Part shown: piece after piece, positions 32,579-45,639 of the stretch
Numbering within the stretch: position 1 is the stretch's first letter
How the letters are laid out: each line of letters starts with the position of its first letter
DNA from: Chrysoperla carnea
Lineage: Eukaryota; Arthropoda; Insecta; Neuroptera; Chrysopidae
DNA: 64,000 nucleotides
Reading direction: 5' to 3'
NCBI RefSeq assembly: GCF_905475395.1
Contig: NC_058338.1
Location: forward strand, 72,923,435 to 72,987,434
Made by a program: the position numbers and the translations under genes
The notes under the pieces: model-generated
Database searches by the model: none
The model's input: the letters and a program-made list of their open reading frames with translations, nothing else
Told to the model about the DNA's origin: nothing

Positions 32579-32639
32579 TATAAAGTCATAAAATTGTAAT
32601 TTGTATCTCGTGCAAAACATTGACGAAAATAATTGTAAT

Positions 32640-32985
32640 TATTTCTTTTTAGTGAATTGCCGAAGGAAATGGAGCTATTGCATTTGTACTGATGATAGAA
32701 TTTGAAAAAATTTCTTCAAATGGTCAAAAATGACCATATGTATCTATGTATCTATACGTTTATATATCTGTAAACTCTCGCGATGCAATTAGGTGCAAAT
32801 AGGTGCGATTTGAATAAAATTTGGTATCAAGAAGCGTTTTGGGATTAGAAAGGTCATGTTCCTTAATGAGAAAAATCGACAGATAAAACAAGAAGTGAGG
32901 GGTACTGATGTGATTTTTTCTCTAGAACCTTAGTTTTTGAAATAAATGCTAAAACTAAAAATACAATAATCGATTTTAAGATATG
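32640..32985 (-). repeat. Dispersed repeat, family R4, copy 2 (reverse)
   Basis: Inverse of 12150-12600: GAATTGCCGAAGGAAATGGA, TTGGTATCAAGAAGC, TTAATGAGAAAAATCGACA. Confidence 0.55.
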
Positions 32986-33249
32986 TTATTTTTTCAATCT
33001 CTGAGGACTTTCGCTTAGTAACGCAGCTTCTGTGTTACGAATGTTTGTTTAATTTTCTACAGTTAGTTACCTATAATAATAATATACTAATATTATGTTT
33101 ATTCAGCCTGTTTCTTATGTCTCACATTTTTGATCTAAAATAGAGAACAGTATTTCGAATTTCTATGGTTGCCTCAAATTACTCTTACACCAAGGATAAA
33201 AGCGTTTTATATACGGCATGTGTGTATATCATAACATTCAAATCGAGTT

Positions 33250-33839
33250 ATTAACATGTGAAAATAAACAATTGACTGAGTTAACTGTTGAAATACCATG
33301 TATAGACAGCGTTGATGACTCAATCGTTTGTTTTTTTACGTCATGAAAATAAAGAAAGATATCATCCACTCTTTAGATAGCAACACATATGTAACTGATA
33401 TCCTATATAATACATACTAAAAAATTTGCCGATAATTTGCGCCCTCGCGGGTAAACAGGTATGTTTACGAAAAAATATTTCAAACAAAAGTTGTTTATTT
33501 TTTTATAAGGAACATTTTTTATATTTTAACTTTTGTTCTATCTCTAACGGTTTACAAGATGTGTTCTTACGGACCCAAGACCCAATTGACTTATGCTCAT
33601 TGCTCGTTTACGAACTCAACCTTACTTTTTACGTCCTAAGCACGCTATAAAAATTTTACCTTGATATCTCATTTCCTTTTTGAGACAGACAGACGGACAG
33701 ACAACCGAAAACGGACTAATTAGTTGAATTTATGAACACCTATACCAAAATTTTGATCATAGCATCAATATTTTTAAGCGTTACAAACTTGGAACTAAAC
33801 TTAATATACCTTGTATATATTTCATATACATGGTATAAA
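33250..33839 (-). repeat. Family R1 repeat, copy 5 (reverse, near full length)
   Basis: Runs from ATGTGAAAATAAACAATTGA to TTTCATATACATGGTATAAA, with AATACCATGTATAGACAGCG, CCTCGCGGGTAAACAG, CAGACAGACGGACAGAC and CGTTACAAACTTGGAACTAA in order. Both family ends are present. Confidence 0.7.
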
Positions 33840-34239
33840 AATTATTTTCTACAGGTTCAATTATTTGACACTATTGTTTTGTTATCAAAAATATTGTATA
33901 ATAAATAATATTATTACCAATTTTGCAGAAAATTATTTTTATGGTCATATTAATGGTATTAAATTAATAAAATTCCAATCAAGGTTTCAACAAAAAATAT
34001 TTTATAATGAATAAGCTATTGTTTGTTTAATTTTAGAGATATGGTATAGGTACATCGAGGCCTTTGACATATTTTTTTATGGCTAATTAAAGTGTAGATA
34101 TATGTATAATTGTAAATTTTTCATTTGAAATATAAAAATTTATGAGGGTTTTTATTGCTTAATGAAAATTTTCATATTTTAAATGGCATTTAGAAAATTA
34201 ATTACTATAATGAAGTGTACAAATTCTTTTTTAATAAAA

Positions 34240-34880
34240 AAAAGACGTTTTTACCAGCTTTTATTTTTTATTTTCGCCTGTCCCGTTGTCTGTATGTAAT
34301 CAAATTTTTCTTCATATAAATACACGATATTCCACGAATAGATGATACACGAAGTGTATTTTACAAGCTTTTATTTAGTTTCACCTGTCCCATTGTCTAT
34401 CTGTAATCAAATCTTGCAAGTCAAATTTGATATACTTCCCAATTTCCGATTGAGCTGAAATTTTGCATGCACATTTAGTTTGGATGACAATGCATGGTAA
34501 AGTTGTAGCTTCCTGATTTTCCCATCGCTTCCACCATATTTGATATATGTATAAATTTTTTTAAGTCTTAAATTAAAAATTTTAATAAAAAATTCTTTTT
34601 AAGAGACATGTTTTTATTGTACTAAAAAGTAGAAAATAATTTTATCTATGAGTCACTCATATCCGACTATTTGTAAAAGCTTGAGGCGCTTAATATCAAG
34701 AATGAATCGAAAAATAATTAGGCATATGAAGTAGATGAGGCGTTCCGATTCATTTATGATATTTTAATTTGAACGTCTCAAGCTTTTACAAATAGTCGGG
34801 TATGAGTGACTCATAGATAAAATTATTTTCTACTTTTTAGTACAATAAAAGCTTGTCCCTTGAAACGTATTTTTTATTAA
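34240..34880 (+). mobile_element. Foldback-bearing repeat, family R8, copy 1
   Basis: The right part (34618-34852) is a palindrome: AGTAGAAAATAATTTTATCT..GAGTCACTCATA..AGCTTGAGGCG is mirrored by CGTCTCAAGCTTTTAC..TATGAGTGACTCATAGAT..TTTTCTACT. The left part has two related units with CCTGTCCCGTTGTC / CCTGTCCCATTGTC. An inverted relative lies at 40660-41150. Confidence 0.6.
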
Positions 34881-34899
34881 AATTTTTTTTATTAGTTTG

Positions 34900-35400
34900 A
34901 CTTGACATTATAATACCCTGCATTTATGTAATAAATCAGATGCAATGCAAGTTTGTAACGCTTAGAAATTTTGATCCATTTCCATGTGTTCGTCTGGCTA
35001 TATACCTGTATGTCCGGCCATCATTACGATAGTTCAAAAATGAAGGATGATATTTTTCTAGCGTATTCTAGACTTAAGGAGCATCTTTGAGTTTGAAATT
35101 CAGCAAAATCGATAAATCAAGCATAAATTCATTGGACCCATCTTTTAAACGGTAGTGTAAGATATAGAAGAAAAGTTAAAATACAAAAAAATATTACTTT
35201 AAAAAAAGAAACAACTTTTGTTTGAAATTTTTTCATAAACTCAAACTCAGCTCAAGATGTTTCATAAATGTTTATCTCTAAGAATGTATTTTGTGTATAT
35301 TTACAATTTTAATAATACTAAGCAATTCAAGCATTAGTACTCAAGCATATTTAAATTAGCACTCAAGCGGAGTATTTAAACAATTAATTCAATTTGTTCT
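34900..35400 (+). repeat. Family R1 repeat, copy 6 (strongly diverged)
   Basis: Only landmarks survive: AAGTTTGTAACGCTTAGAAA, GTGTTCGTCTGGCTATA, GTAGTGTAAGATATAGAAG and ACAACTTTTGTTTGAAA. An old copy. Confidence 0.45.
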
Positions 35401-36490
35401 GATTTTTTTTTCATTTAAATTCGTTTTTATTTCTTCGTACGTCTGAATAATCTGATATTTTGCAGACATGTTAAGAACCGATGATAAAACAATATAGACA
35501 ATAATATTTTTTTCGAAAGTTCACTAAAAATACTAATAAAATAAAAAAAAATGCAAACGTCAGTGACGTCAACACATCGTTTTAGCAACGCCACCGCACG
35601 AAGAAATGATAAAATAACAACATGTACAATGATAAATGATTTGTTTCTAAACTTGCTTTCACTATATTATAACGTAATAATTTCATAGAAACAAGCTGAA
35701 AAATGTGAATTTAGCGTGCTTTCGATTGACTCATAGCATCAGCGGAATGGTTTAAGTTTTGCGTTTATTTTTGACTGAGTATATGCCAGTTTTATTTCAA
35801 TTATGAAATCATGAGATTGAGAAACATTTTAATTTTAGTGTGATTGTATAGCTTAAAACTAGAAGAATATTGATAAAAGTTGTATATAAAAATGGCAACA
35901 TTTTTAAAAGCACTAATTGACTAAAAACCAACATTAATGTACATGGTGCAAAAGGGCTGTTTTTAACAATTAATCTCTCGTTAGCCGTACAGAGAATTGG
36001 CTTGAAATTTATACAGAAGACGTAATAAATACTCATTAACTAACATACAAAATATCATATTTTGTGTAACACTATCGTTTTGGTATCAGAAATCCTTAAC
36101 CAGATTAATCTAAATCACCACTTTTTACTCAGTTTTTTGCGAAATTACTTGATGCAAAAAAATACTTCAGTCTTGTATTAATGCTTTTGTGTTTATGTAT
36201 GTCTTGTATTAATGTTCAGTTTTGAAAAAGATTTAAAAAAAACCCAATGACCTTTTAAATTTTCCTAAATGACTGTTAAATAATCACAGGACAACATTTA
36301 TTTATAGATAACTAATTTAATTTCACAAATACAGTTTATATTTTATTTATATAATGAATTCTAAACTTGATACCAATATAATAATAATAATTCCTACCCC
36401 AAGGGCTCAAGGAATTTCCCAATAAATTATTTATAAAGACATTTATACGTTTATTGAAAATATATGACGTTAAATACATCGGATAACCTT
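35401..36490. other. Spacer
   Basis: A slightly GC-richer patch lies near 35560-35600 (CAGTGACGTCAACACATCG). A minus-strand frame at 35809-36036 has no recognisable domain. Confidence 0.4.
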
Positions 36491-37475
36491 GATTAATCCC
36501 GGCAAAATCTGCCATTGAGCATGATTGATTTTCACATGGAAAATTTTTGCAGGATCTTGTTTAAAACGTGCTTCTGAACGTAAACGTGCAGGTTGCAGAT
36601 GGGTAAACCGGTAGGATATTGTTTAAACTAATTTTTTTTAAACAAATAAGTAATATTGAACGAAGCACTTCGGAAATTTAATCTTATAATTGGGGTCAAA
36701 ATTAACAAAAATGCTCTTAGATTAAGTGCTTGCCTGTTAATTGTTAAAAAAGCGAGCGAAAAAAATCACCCATCAGTAACGATTGTCGGTTCCATACATG
36801 CTTGGAAGATGGAATTTTCACCAATCGACTCGACATAAACCCGAATTAACAAAAGATTTCGAATAATTTCATTTTCCACAATCAACCCCCGGAAAATTGG
36901 AAGAACGGTTTTAGTGATTTTCCGGGGGGTTGTGCCAAATGAATTTTTCGAACTTTTCTGGTAATTTGACTTTATTTCAAGTCGATTGGTGAAAATCCCA
37001 TCTTTCTAGCATGTACAGAACAGAAAATCGTTATTGTTGGGAGATTTGTCGCGCGATCTCTTAACAATTTACAATCAAGTACTTAAAATGCAAGTAGGTC
37101 AAAAATTTTTGCAGGATGTTGTTGAGTAAGCTTTACAGAACAAAAATTTTTTTTACATATTAAAAATCAGTTTTTTTGTAGACTTTTTGAGGAATAAAAA
37201 TCGTAAAAATAACGTATTTTAAAATTTTACGAATTTTTTACTCGAAAACTGGAGGGTTTAGAGAAAATGCCTAAGAACATTTTTTCTTTATTTTGACCCC
37301 AATTATATAATAAAATTTTTTCCGAAGCGATTCGGTCAATATTATTTATTTGTTTAAAAAAATTAGTTTAAACAATATCCTACCAGGTTACCCACCATGT
37401 TTTAAATGTGATCGTGCAAAAATTTTCCATTAATCATGCTCAATGACAGATTTTTCCGGGGTTAGATCAAATTTA
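36491..37475. mobile_element. Nested foldback element
   Basis: Outer arms: TCTGCCATTGAGCATGATTG at 36509 pairs with AATCATGCTCAATGACAGA at 37432, and GTAGGATATTGTTTAAACTA at 36611 with TAGTTTAAACAATATCCTAC at 37363. An inner palindrome is centred near 36905: CACCAATCGACT with AGTCGATTGGTG, and CCCCCGGAAAA with TTTTCCGGGGGG. The total is about 980 bp with essentially no unpaired core and no coding function. Confidence 0.7.
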
Positions 37476-37837
37476 CAGTAGACTCCCTCTGTAATTCGAT
37501 TATATCTAAATTAGTGATCCCGGTTAAGAAATTTGACCTTGTGTATGTCGTCGGTTGATTTTTCTTTAAGCCTGCATCACGTTTTGCAGAGGTATGTGAT
37601 ACCTTTCTTCTGCGAATTTAGTAAACATTAACGTTCTTTTATGTTTTAAAATAGGCAATTAATATTTATTTTATAATATACTGAGAACCAGTTCAAAATA
37701 CTTATCTACAATTTATTATTCCTAAAAACAATAAAGATTAAAGAGTGATTGATTTATTTAATAATGATTTTATTTATAATGTGTCATCAGTTTTTAAATT
37801 CGAAATAAAATTGTCTTTACATGAAACAAAAAAACAT

Positions 37838-38383
37838 TTAAAAAGTAAAAAAATAACGATAATATAATGTAGTTACAGTTATTATTATTTTTGAAGTCGG
37901 TGTAAACCAAGGAAACAACAGTGCCTGACCAGTTACATTAACTTGGCTGATACCGATTCCAAAAATAACAATAATTGTAACTACATTATATTATCGTTAT
38001 TTTTTTACTTTTATTAAGTGCATATTAATTTATTTTGGAATAGTTTTTTGTTAAAAGTTTTTTTATGTGAGATTTTTAGTAGTGTGAATCTGTACACTAA
38101 GTAATTTGTCACTAAAAAAAGAATCATCGAAATCGGTTGGCATGATATTGAGTTATTCATCCATTTGTCGCGCACATACTTAATGCAAATTTAAGACTTA
38201 TATGGTTTTCTCATGGATGCGATTGCCAGAATTGGACCAAATTGAAATGGGACCACACAGGAAGCACCAACTTTCAAATAAAAAAAGAATCATCAAAATT
38301 AGTTCACGCAGTCCAAAGTTTTGAGGTAACAAACATAAAAAAAAATAGTCTAATTGAGATAATTTTCCTTTTTTGAAGTCGGT
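37838..38383 (-). mobile_element. Inverted-terminal element, family R7, copy 2 (rearranged)
   Basis: Ends in TTTTTTGAAGTCGGT at 38383. It carries the same TTCAAATAAAAAAAGAATCAT, GGACCACACAGGAAGCACC and GGTTGGCATGATATTGAGTT blocks as copy 1, in reverse, together with the central palindrome (37838-38010). The other terminus is missing. Confidence 0.6.
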
Positions 38384-40409
38384 AAAAAATAACTTTATTG
38401 CAAATGAAAGATTCTATATGCCATAATTATGTCTCATCCTTCAATGATCAATCATGGATCATTTACATTGATTAATGTTAATAATTCACAAGTATCAACT
38501 TCGACATTCAAATGCAGGCCTGTTAAAGGAGTCATGGTGTCACGAACCAATTCAAATTTTTGTTTTGAATGTGATAATGTATGTACGTTGGATTTAGGAA
38601 AAAATAGACCAGGAAAAAGGCCCGAAAAAAATTTCTGTAATAGTGTCCTATTTTTGAACGCAAGGGCTAAAAACTTCAGAACCTAACCAACTCCTCTATC
38701 GTCGACAAAAATTCGGGGGTTACAACAAAAACCGTTAATTTTAATAATGTTTAAGGACGTTTCCAAAAAATCACGTTTTCTAAGGATCATCTTTAAATCT
38801 TTTTTGTCTCTATTTTATTCATGAATTTTTATATGCATTTTTTCTTTATTTCATTCATGTATCAAACTTTAATTGCATTTTTAAAACTTTTTTTTGACGT
38901 AGGTAATCAAAATTTCTAGAAAACCTTCGGACTGATTTCGTAAAACCTTTCTACACTTCACTTACATACTAAATACTAGTTTCTAAACGAAGGATTGTTT
39001 TTCAATTGCAACTTATTTTTCAATTGACAAAAAGAGCAAATCAGTTTTTTGATTGAACCTTCACCAAAAATTCAAAAATTAATATTTTGTTAATTTCTTC
39101 GTTTAAATTCAAGATAAAATTATGTACTAAAGAAATTCCTTTGGTTTTTTAATTTCAGATGAAGCAATCATGAGTTATCGTGGCTACCACATGGAAAATT
39201 TTATTTTGAGGTGACTCGGCTAGCATCACTACCAGTGACTGAATTTTGAATATTTTTTTATGAAAATGTAGCAGAATATTCTGATGTATATTAATAAATA
39301 AAAAATTCAAAAAAAAGTTTTTTTTGGGAATCCCAGACCCATGCGCCTTCTTAAGGTTTTTACGAAACAGGATAATTATCAACGTTTCGGTGTTATATTC
39401 AAACTTCATCAGACTGCTATACACTTTTATAATAAATTCAATTATATTTTTAAAAGTTTTGGCGCTAATTCTATTCATATGAATGTATTATCTATTAAAT
39501 AATAATTATGAAATTAATGTGTCATAAAAGGATATAAAAGCGATTAGCTAAAACATACCAACAACATACCTTTTTTCCTGAATCAGCAAAAACAATTAAT
39601 TTATTTATTTATACATCACAAAAAAAATAAAAACTAGTCTATTATGTATTAATTTAAAAAAAGTAGTTGTCACTCATTAAATAATCTAACTGAATTGCAT
39701 TTTTTTTTAAATTTCCTGCACTAAATATATTATTATTTTATCAATTAAATTAAAACTGATTTGTTAATTAAAAACATTTAAGCAAATTTTCACAACAGCA
39801 TTAATAAAAATAAACAACACCTATTTACGAATATATTTTTTGGAAAAATTTCTTTTTTGAAATCTGTCGAATATTCTTTTCATACAAATTCCAGTTATTT
39901 GAAAATTGCCTAATATTTTAATATTGTTGTTATAATAATAGCTATTTGCCAAGTATAGTGTTTGTATTCAACCAAACCTAACACGGCAAACTATTATGTA
40001 TAAATGATTCAAGTTGTTACAAAGAACTTGTTTTTATTTTAAAAATATTATTCACATAATAATCATATACAAGTTTTGTTGATATAGTAGTAATGTGAAA
40101 CACTAACTCGTTGTATTTAAATACATCATGCTACTTCCATATTCGATATAGGAGTTTTTTTTAAATTATATTTAATATGTATGAATGTATTGTATATATG
40201 TTTGCTTGCAAATTTCTTTATTACCTCGTATATTCCAAGCGGCTTGATGGATTTCAACATTTAAGGTATTACAGTACAGTAAAAGATGTTAAAAATTAAG
40301 GAAAATGAAATAAACCGCTTACTTTTTGCTAAAACCTTTTCAAATGTATTTCCTAGGTGTCAAATACCATTAATCAGACATGAGTTATAATGAGGCAAAT
40401 GTCTCTAAT
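38384..40409. other. Spacer, mostly unassigned
   Basis: A plus-strand open frame at 38429-38686 (85 codons, Cys-containing) has no recognised domain. Near 39157 TTTTTTAATTTCAG precedes a short open stretch that stops within 20 codons. No gene supported. Confidence 0.4.
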
Positions 40410-40660
40410 TCACTATCATGGGTCTTTTTAGTGCCAGGACTAGGCAATTTGTATGACGTAAATGTAATAAAAGGCTAAAAAAATATCGTAAAAGCGTCAA
40501 AAACCAAAATTTTTTTATGTTTTCGTTTTGGAAAGCACCGCAAAGTAAAGTTTTTTTGCATAAACAGAATCTGTGAGAAATTTTCTTCGTGATAAATACT
40601 TTTTTGAGTTCTTCCATAAGGTATGTACTGTGCTAAAAATCACAATTTTAAAATACTTTT
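40410..40660. repeat. Dispersed repeat, family R9, copy 1
   Basis: Direct relative of 45640-45905: GGCAATTTGTATGACGT, AAGCGTCAAAAACCAA, TTTGGAAAGC(A/G)CCG, CATAAACAGAATCTGTG, TCCATAAGGTA, AAAAATCACAATTTTAAAAT. Confidence 0.65.
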
Positions 40661-41150
40661 TAAGGGAGAAGCTTTTATTATACTAAAAAGTAGAAAATAA
40701 TTTTATCTATGAGTCACTCATACCTGACTATTCGTAAAAGCTTGAGGCGCTCAATTTAAAATATCAAAAATGAATCGGAACGCCTCATCTACTCCACATG
40801 CCTTATTATTTTTCGATACATTCTTGATATTAAGCACCTAAATTATAAAGTATTTTTTATTAAAATTTTTAATTTGAGACTAAAAAAATGTATATATATC
40901 AATTATGGTGGAAGGGGTGGGAAAATCAGTACGCCACAACCTTACCATGCATTGCCATCCAAACTAAATGTGCATGCAAAATTTCAGCTCAATTGGAAAC
41001 CGGTAAGTGGATCAAATTTGACTTGCAAAATTTGATTATAGACAAACAACGGGACAGGTGAAACTAAATAAAAGCATGTAAAATACTCTTTGTGTATCAT
41101 CCATTCGTGGAATACCTTGTATTTATATGAAGAAAAATAGAAGTATTTTA
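40661..41150 (-). mobile_element. Foldback-bearing repeat, family R8, copy 2
   Basis: Contains the same AGTAGAAAATAATTTTATCT and GAGTCACTCATA block followed by the inverse of the 34250-34600 body (GCATGCAAAATTTCAGCTCA, CGGGACAGGTGAAACTAAAT). The palindrome is less complete than in copy 1. Confidence 0.6.
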
Positions 41151-41820
41151 AAATTATACGAAAAATTATGATTGTAAAATTTTTAGCTATAATTAATATA
41201 AAATATTAATTACTTACCAGTAAAACAATTTTTTATTTTAAATTTACATAAATAAAAAATTTATTTTGATAATGGAAGTCCTACACACGTTTAAGGTTTA
41301 TAAAAAAAAACATAGCATAACATGATTAATAAAAATTCACATTATTTTATTATTTATAATTATTAAACTTAAAAATTAAATTAATTTATTTAATAATATT
41401 TAAAGTGTAAAAAATGGAATTTATTTACAATTTATCTACATTTAAATACAAAGAACTATAAAATTAAAATCTGTATGTAATATTCCTATGGTTGGAAAAA
41501 CTAGGGATGAAAAATTAATTTATATTACCAACTGCGCATGATTATGTTATCATACAAGGGTTGTTTTGTAATGTACCTATATTTATGGGATAGTTACGTG
41601 TTTATTTATTTATAATATATTGGTAGCATTGTCTTATGAAAATTTATGAAAATTATTTTAACGGTGAATATGTTCTTTTTAGATTTTAGAGCATTAAAAC
41701 CTGTGTTTTCAAAAGAAAAAAAGGAAAAAAACAAAAATTTATAAAATAATTTTTAAACGATTTTAATCATAGGTACTTAAGGTAGTATGAGCACCAAGGC
41801 AATTTTAGATTTAGTGTTGA
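41151..41820. other. Spacer
   Basis: AT-rich DNA, no recognised feature. Confidence 0.4.
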
Positions 41821-42352
41821 AATAGGGTATTATCGTTAGTCAAAAATAAATCATGAAATTTGGAAAAAGTTAAAATTTATGTAAAAATATACTTAAATAT
41901 TCTGATTTCGAGTCATAAAAGCACTTTTTTCTTTTAAAAGATTAAAATTAAAAATCGTAATTTTTAAACTGTATATCACGTGACCTAAAACGCAGGTAAG
42001 CCCTGCTGTGATGTCATAGCGGTATGAGTCATAGACCATCAGTTAGTTCAGTGTAGACAGCTGGGTATAATATATACATAGATAATAAGTATTTATATTT
42101 ATTATAATCAGATGTCTATGAATATATCTATATATATCTATATACTAATTTGTGTTATTTCGTATAGTGATACCCATATTACGTCATCAAATTGGATGCC
42201 CGCGTTTTTGACAGTTTAAAAAAGGTTTAAAATTTAATTTAAGTTTTTGGCAAGAAAACGTGTTTTTTACTTTTTTATAAATTTTTGGTGGCATTTTATT
42301 AGCAAAATCAACATTTTGAAGTACTTTTTCAAAAATAGTGGAATACCCTATT
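41821..42352. mobile_element. Short inverted-terminal element, family R2, copy 2
   Basis: Perfect 10-bp terminal inverted repeat AATAGGGTAT / ATACCCTATT. The interior has GTATATCACGTGACCTAAA, then TGATGTCATAGCGGTATGAG, which copy 1 has lost. 532 bp, no transposase. Confidence 0.65.
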
Positions 42353-43469
42353 ATTTGTATCATATTTTCAACTTTGATGATGAATTTTTAATTTTCGATA
42401 TTTTCAAAATTTCTCCAGATATCGAAAAAATTTATTCTTACTTTTCGTCTTATATTGTCCAGTTATAACATAATTCATCATCAAAATTGAAAAAAAAATT
42501 TTTTTTTTTAATTTGTGTTTACACTACAGTGCTCATACATCCTTAATTAGTCGGGCACAAAGGATTTCAATAATTTATTAAGGTTTTAGTTTTAATTTAA
42601 ATAGTTTTTTTTTTAATTTTCACCAATTAGTTTTGAAGAAATCTATGAAAACATATCATACATCTACCGTCGTTTTCCCATAAGACCAATGTTAAATATG
42701 CCTACTTTTGAAATCATATATTTATTTAAATAATCTGGCACCCCCCCCCTCCTAAAATTTTCAGCATTGATAGACTTATTTCAACATCATTAAAAAAAGC
42801 TTTAATGATGCTTTTAAAGCTTTTCATTTAAAACTGCCTTGGAGCTCGTCCATCCATAATATAAACGCTCGATATCTCTTTAATAATTTAAATATATAGG
42901 AAATTGAAAATAGCGGCCTTTTGATGCTTGCTGTATTTAAAAATTATTTTGAACTTTTCAGTATATATTTCAAAAGTTAAAATTAAATTAAAATTTTAAT
43001 TTATAAGTGCTTCCGCTTACTTTAATATTTTATTCATTAAATTTATACTTTGGGCATAAAATTAATGCTATCACTTTTGACATCCAAACTTCCAAACGGA
43101 GATGTTAGAATGTTCTAAAAAATTTTGCCAGTAAACGTTGAAAATTGCAACTACTACTCGATTAATTTTAGCTTGTATAGTTGGCTCATCAGTGCCATCA
43201 CTTTGAAGTAATTATATGATGTTACGAATTTTTATTGCTTTTATTTGCATAATAATTGGTGAATATTAAATGCATTTTTATGATTATTTGTTCAGGTTGA
43301 ACAAAAAATTCCAAAAACCCTGAGTACTAATGGTACGTAAAGCTAAAAATATACCCCTAGGCTGTTTTCAAAACTTATTGTTAAATTGAAATAGCTAATT
43401 TTATTACATTTAACCCAATAGTTTTGTTTTTATTGTGCAAAAGTCAATTAATTTTATACAGGCTGGAAC
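42353..43469. other. Repeat-derived spacer
   Basis: 42360-42620 is related in inverse to 46640-46995 (CAGATATCGAAAAAA, GTGCTCATACATC, TTTATTAAGGTTTT). 42695-42840 and 43675-43800 share ATGCCTACTTTTGAA and CCCCCTAAAATTTTCAG. No gene. Confidence 0.5.
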
Positions 43470-43680
43470 AATATACAGAGTGTACCATCTTAATCTATTA
43501 TGGTTAATAGCTCGTCTGTAGTTCTAGTTACCCAAAAGTTACAAAGTATGTCGGGGGGGGAGGGGGCATCATGTTCTGATATCAGATTCGATCTAGTTCT
43601 TTGGGTTGCTTTAATAGTCATAGATCCTAAGGTAAGAGATAGAATAACACTTTAAATTAGAAAGTTGATTGATGCCTACT
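43470..43680 (+). repeat. Dispersed repeat, family R3, copy 2
   Basis: GTGTACCATCTTAATCTATTATGG through GCATCATGTTCTGATATCAG to TAAGAGATAGAATAACACTT, the inverse of 47380-47600. It contains a G8AG5 run at 43553. Confidence 0.55.
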
Positions 43681-45639
43681 TTTGAAGTAATTTATTTATT
43701 TCAATAATCGGAACCCCCCTAAAATTTTCAGAAATGATTTAGACTTATCCCAACTTCATATAAAAAAAATCAAGCTTTTTATCCCAAAGTGCCCTTTCGT
43801 TTAACTCTTCACGATGGTATAAGACTGCATTATAAATAAAGCAAATTAAAAAAAAAAAAATAAAATTTGGTTAAATTAAGTTAATTTTATGACATGTCAC
43901 CTAATAAATTGTTACTAAAATAAATCCTTGAAATGGTTAGATAATTTGAAGTCGATGCAAGACACCTAATAATTACAATAAAATATTCACAAGAAAAATT
44001 AGTTTAAAAAAAAAAAATTTAATTAAAACATGAAAAAATTATAATAGAAAATTTTGATATAATCTTATAATTAATTATTCATTAATTTCAAACAACTATA
44101 TATAATTGGTTGAATTACTTTAAAAAAATTCTAATTTTATAACGATCACTATCTTAAAATATTTTTTGGGAGGAGATAAAAATTACCCGCTGAAATTTTC
44201 AAGGTTTCAGTGACTTCGATGGGAATATTATATGTGTCATGAATAATACCATGAGTAGACAAATATATCTTCTTATATATTACTGTTACTCTAGCAAGTT
44301 TTTTTCTGCCATAACTTTATCTTCCTTATTCCTTTATCAATTTTCTTGATTCACCCTTCATTTTCAAGCTTATTATGTCTAGGTTTGACGAAAAATATAC
44401 TCACGATCTAAAAATGTAACGTTTAAGATAAAACACGCAAGACAAATAATTTTAACGAAAAAATATCATAAATTTAAATAATAAACTTATTAGGCAAACC
44501 TGTTAGTTTTTACAGATGTTCTTCTAACACTCTAGAAATAATTACTCTCTTTAATACATGTTCTCCTCATACTAATTTAAGAACTTTTGACTTTTTTCAC
44601 CACTACGAAATATGTTGTTTGTTGTTTTTAGCCTCGGGTAAAGGGTATCCGCGAGTTACGGTAACTACGACAGCGGAATTCCACGCGGGTCGAGCTAGTT
44701 ACTACTTATTAGTAAGAAGATAAAATGGCATAATAAGAATATATACTGTAATTATAATTTTGGAAATTTTAAACATAGAACATAATTTATTGTATACTAT
44801 TTTGTGAGTAACCTACTGGCTACTTTGTTCACGAAATGCGATGTTACAGTAGACTAGAAAATTTTCATCTGTAAGTCACATACCCCGAATCAGAAAAGAG
44901 GTGTTTGAATTAAACGGATGAATCGATTTGGATTTTTTTTTTGTTTCTTTTGAAAAGTAATTTAATGGGGAGTGTTCTTAGCTATGTTTCAAGTGCGAGT
45001 TTAGTGTTCCGTGCCCGGAACAATTAAAAAATAGGCGATGATCCTAAAAATCGGCTCAGTTTGGGGAAGACTCTAAAGAAAAAGGTAATTTAATATGGAG
45101 AGTGTTCTTAGATACGTTTCAAGTGAGAGTTTTGGGCCTCGTATACGAAAAATATATAGAAGTGTTTTTAAAATTTACTTGTTTAGATAGCATCTAACAT
45201 CGCTCGTAATCGGAGTAATGTAATTATTTAATTACTTAAAAAAATAAGAAATAATCGTTTGTTGCATATGCCCGTTTTGGCGGACGAAAATTTTTTTTTT
45301 TAATTTTTACGTGTGCGAAAATATTTTATAAAAAAAAAAGAACTTTGTAATTTTATTTATATTTTAAATCTTATTCATTATCGGTTTCGGCGGTTTCCCA
45401 ATAAAAAGATCTGAGAATAATCTTTGCATTTCCAAACTATATTTAATTTATTAATTCTTTTTTTGAGTTTTCAATTATTCAATCAATTACTTGTAAAATT
45501 GTAGAACAAGTTTGAAAATATTTTTGTATCTCTAATTTAAAATCATTTCTTCATTTTTCCTACGTCAAAATTGGTCTTTTAATAAAATTTATTATTTAAA
45601 GTGGTTCGGCTGCCACGTGACTAGTCAAATAGTCAACTA
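43681..45639. other. Spacer with a GC-rich island
   Basis: Around 44633-44700 there is a compact GC-rich patch (GGGTATCCGCGAGTTACGGT, CCACGCGGGTCGAGCTAG) in otherwise AT-rich DNA. The 45000-45170 part holds two related units with AGTGTTCTTAG(C/A)TA(T/C)GTTTCAAGTG. 45185-45300 duplicates the DNA near 15030. Confidence 0.45.

Noticed and set aside
38429-38686. 85-codon plus-strand frame as a gene
   Set aside because: No domain, no splice context and no coding-like composition compared with the flanks.
39155-39478. 107-codon minus-strand frame as a gene
   Set aside because: AT-driven Ile/Phe/Lys-rich peptide with no recognisable feature.
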